Below are positions 62,673 through 64,000 of a stretch of DNA of 64,000 nt, one piece after another. A program made the translations under genes and the position numbers. The notes beneath the pieces are model-generated. The model searched no databases, was not told the origin of the DNA, and worked only from the letters and a program-made list of their open reading frames with translations. Source of the stretch: Methylobacterium platani (GTDB lineage: Bacteria; Pseudomonadota; Alphaproteobacteria; Rhizobiales; Beijerinckiaceae); NCBI RefSeq assembly GCF_001653715.1, contig NZ_LWHQ01000047.1, positions 62,001 through 126,000 on the forward strand, written 5' to 3'. Within the stretch, counting starts at the first letter, position 1. Every line of letters begins with the position of its first letter.

Positions 62673-64000
62673 ATGAGGGAGGCCCTGCCCCGCCACACCC
62701 TCCTGCCGACCCGCATGCCGCCTCACCCTCCGTCCCCTCTCTCGCGCCGCCCGACGACGACGATCCCGGCCTTCGGGCGCGACCGTCGCGGCGGCGTCGC
62801 GATCCTGACGGCCCTGACGGGCCTCGTGCTCCTGATGCTCGCGGGCGCGGGCCTCGACTACGCCCGGGCGCGCAAGGACGAGGCGCGCCTGAACGCCGCC
62901 CTCGACGCCGCGGTGCTGGCGGGGGCGCAGGCGGTCAGGGCGGCGGATGCCAAGGGCCAGACCGACGCGGCGATCCGCGCCGCCGGCGCTGCCGCCGCCG
63001 CGACGGTGTTCGACAGCCTGGCGGCCTCCGCGGTCGCCGCCAACGCGCCGCAGCCGCAGTTCGACGTCGCCCTCAACGGCCGCAGCGTCGTCGTCTCGGG
63101 CCGCTACACGGCCTCGACCCGGACGAGCCTGATGGGCATCGCAGGCTTCAGGACGATGGCGTATTCCGGCGTCGCCAAGTCCGGCGTCGACCTGTCGCCG
63201 CTCATCGACGTCACCCTGCTGATCGACGTCTCGGGCTCGATGGCGCTGGGGGCGACGAGCGCCGACATCACCGCGCTCCAGGCCAAGCTGGGCTGCGCCT
63301 TCGCCTGCCACGACGGGCAGCCGGTCAGGAACACCGACAAGGACAGCTACCTCTGGGCCAAGGCGAACGGCATCACGCTGCGCCTCGACGAGATGAACCA
63401 GGGCATCCTCGACTTCGTCGCCTGGCTGCGCAGGCAGGAGGCCGTCAGCCGGCGGATGCGAATCTCGATCTATGCGTTCAGCACCACGCTCACCAAGGTG
63501 CTCGACCTGACCAGCGACCTGTCGCAGGTGGCCGGCAACCTGCCGAAGGCGCCGAGCGCCTCGGGCGAGAGCGACGGCGCGACCCTGTTCAACGCCGTCA
63601 TGCCGGACTTCACCAAGGCGATCGGCACGAGCGGCGACGGCGTCACCGCGCCGAAGAAGCTCGTGATCCTGGCCACCGACGGCGTCGCCGATCCAGGCCG
63701 GTCCTGGACCTGGGACGAGCCGAAGCGCGCCCTCGTCGCCCCCTTCGACCCGGCGCAGTGCGCGGCCCTCAAGGCTCCGGGCGGGGCGGCGAAGCAGCCG
63801 GTCTGGGTCGGGGTGATCTACACGCCCTACCTGGCGATGCCCTGGGACTGGGGCTACGCCGCGACGCTCGGCCAGCCGAGCCAGGTCGGCGGCAGGGGCA
63901 CGCGGCGCGACGACATCCCGTCCCGCCTGACCGCCTGCGCCTCCGGCCCGGACTTCTTCATGACCGCCGGCAGCACGACCTCGATCGGCGATGCGATGGC
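62673..64000 (+). CDS. TadG-like protein with von Willebrand A domain, 3' end cut off
   Basis: At least 442 residues; the frame is still open at the window end. The Pro-rich N-terminus leads to a pilin-like segment, RRGGVAILTALTGLVLLML (about 39-60) then DYARARKDEARLNAALDAAV, as in TadE/TadG proteins. A von Willebrand A domain begins near 175 with the MIDAS motif DVSGSM (Asp185, Ser187, Ser189); LVILATDGVADPG continues it. It probably sits in the envelope as part of a tight-adherence-type pilus or adhesin. ATG at 62673; a second ATG at 62715 is possible. Confidence 0.85.
   Translation, partial: MREALPRHTLLPTRMPPHPPSPLSRRPTTTIPAFGRDRRGGVAILTALTGLVLLMLAGAGLDYARARKDEARLNAALDAAVLAGAQAVRAADAKGQTDAAIRAAGAAAAATVFDSLAASAVAANAPQPQFDVALNGRSVVVSGRYTASTRTSLMGIAGFRTMAYSGVAKSGVDLSPLIDVTLLIDVSGSMALGATSADITALQAKLGCAFACHDGQPVRNTDKDSYLWAKANGITLRLDEMNQGILDFVAWLRRQEAVSRRMRISIYAFSTTLTKVLDLTSDLSQVAGNLPKAPSASGESDGATLFNAVMPDFTKAIGTSGDGVTAPKKLVILATDGVADPGRSWTWDEPKRALVAPFDPAQCAALKAPGGAAKQPVWVGVIYTPYLAMPWDWGYAATLGQPSQVGGRGTRRDDIPSRLTACASGPDFFMTAGSTTSIGDAM

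Overview
This is a very GC-rich (roughly 70 % or more) chromosomal segment from an alphaproteobacterium. The dense packing, frequent ATGA/GTGA start-stop overlaps, the comEC / gltX / gltA neighbourhood and the gene families present point to Rhizobiales, most likely Methylobacterium or a close relative. That placement is an inference from composition and gene content. I saw no rRNA, tRNA, insertion sequence, prophage or CRISPR array. Accessory character shows mainly as catabolic clusters, a decaying toxin-antitoxin module and five copies of a composite intergenic palindromic element.

Layout. 1-2392: end of an L-threonate-type dehydrogenase followed by otnI and otnK (C4 sugar-acid, i.e. tetronate, catabolism). 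2422-3443: orphan HTH antitoxin and a VOC protein. 3561-9060: comEC, then gltX and gltA divergent from it, closed by a textbook terminator. 9320-15315: a minus-strand sugar-acid cluster (IlvD/Edd dehydratase, ICL/PEP-mutase-family lyase, tandem GNAT, SDR, D-erythronate dehydrogenase). 15541-19934: small membrane protein, class I aminotransferase, an exported OB-fold/PepSY-like protein divergent from an OmpR-type two-component system. 20135-20881: YebC. 21084-26185: phosphonate import operon phnCDEE plus two C-P-lyase accessory genes, without the C-P lyase core. 26466-30801: class I fumarase, CaiB-type CoA-transferase, aldehyde dehydrogenase.

30944-38699: small exported protein, ArgE-like deacylase, divergent peptide-type ABC importer with fused ATPases, MarR regulator. 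38889-42864: PAS hybrid histidine kinase, FtrA-like regulator and rhodanese with overlapping divergent starts. 43005-43574: ParD antitoxin and frameshifted ParE toxin. 43682-46161: tartrate-dehydrogenase-type enzyme and class III aminotransferase. 46464-51410: LysR regulator divergent from a beta-hydroxyacid dehydrogenase / aldehyde dehydrogenase / DUF3100 membrane protein operon. 51502-58864: L,D-transpeptidase, PAS-GGDEF-EAL protein, ThDP enzyme, zinc metallopeptidase, FAH-family hydrolase. 59093-64000: two Tad-like exported proteins flanking a MocR regulator, a DUF1127 protein and a VOC protein; the last gene runs off the window.

The common theme is scavenging and oxidation of small organic acids, phosphonates and peptides, each with its own uptake and regulation. 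The most interesting items are the LysR/DUF3100 catabolic operon with a clear T-N11-A operator, the fumarase-CoA-transferase-ALDH cluster, the partial C-P-lyase locus, the sugar-acid lyase cluster with a translationally coupled double GNAT, and a TadG-like protein fused to a beta-helix-like region.
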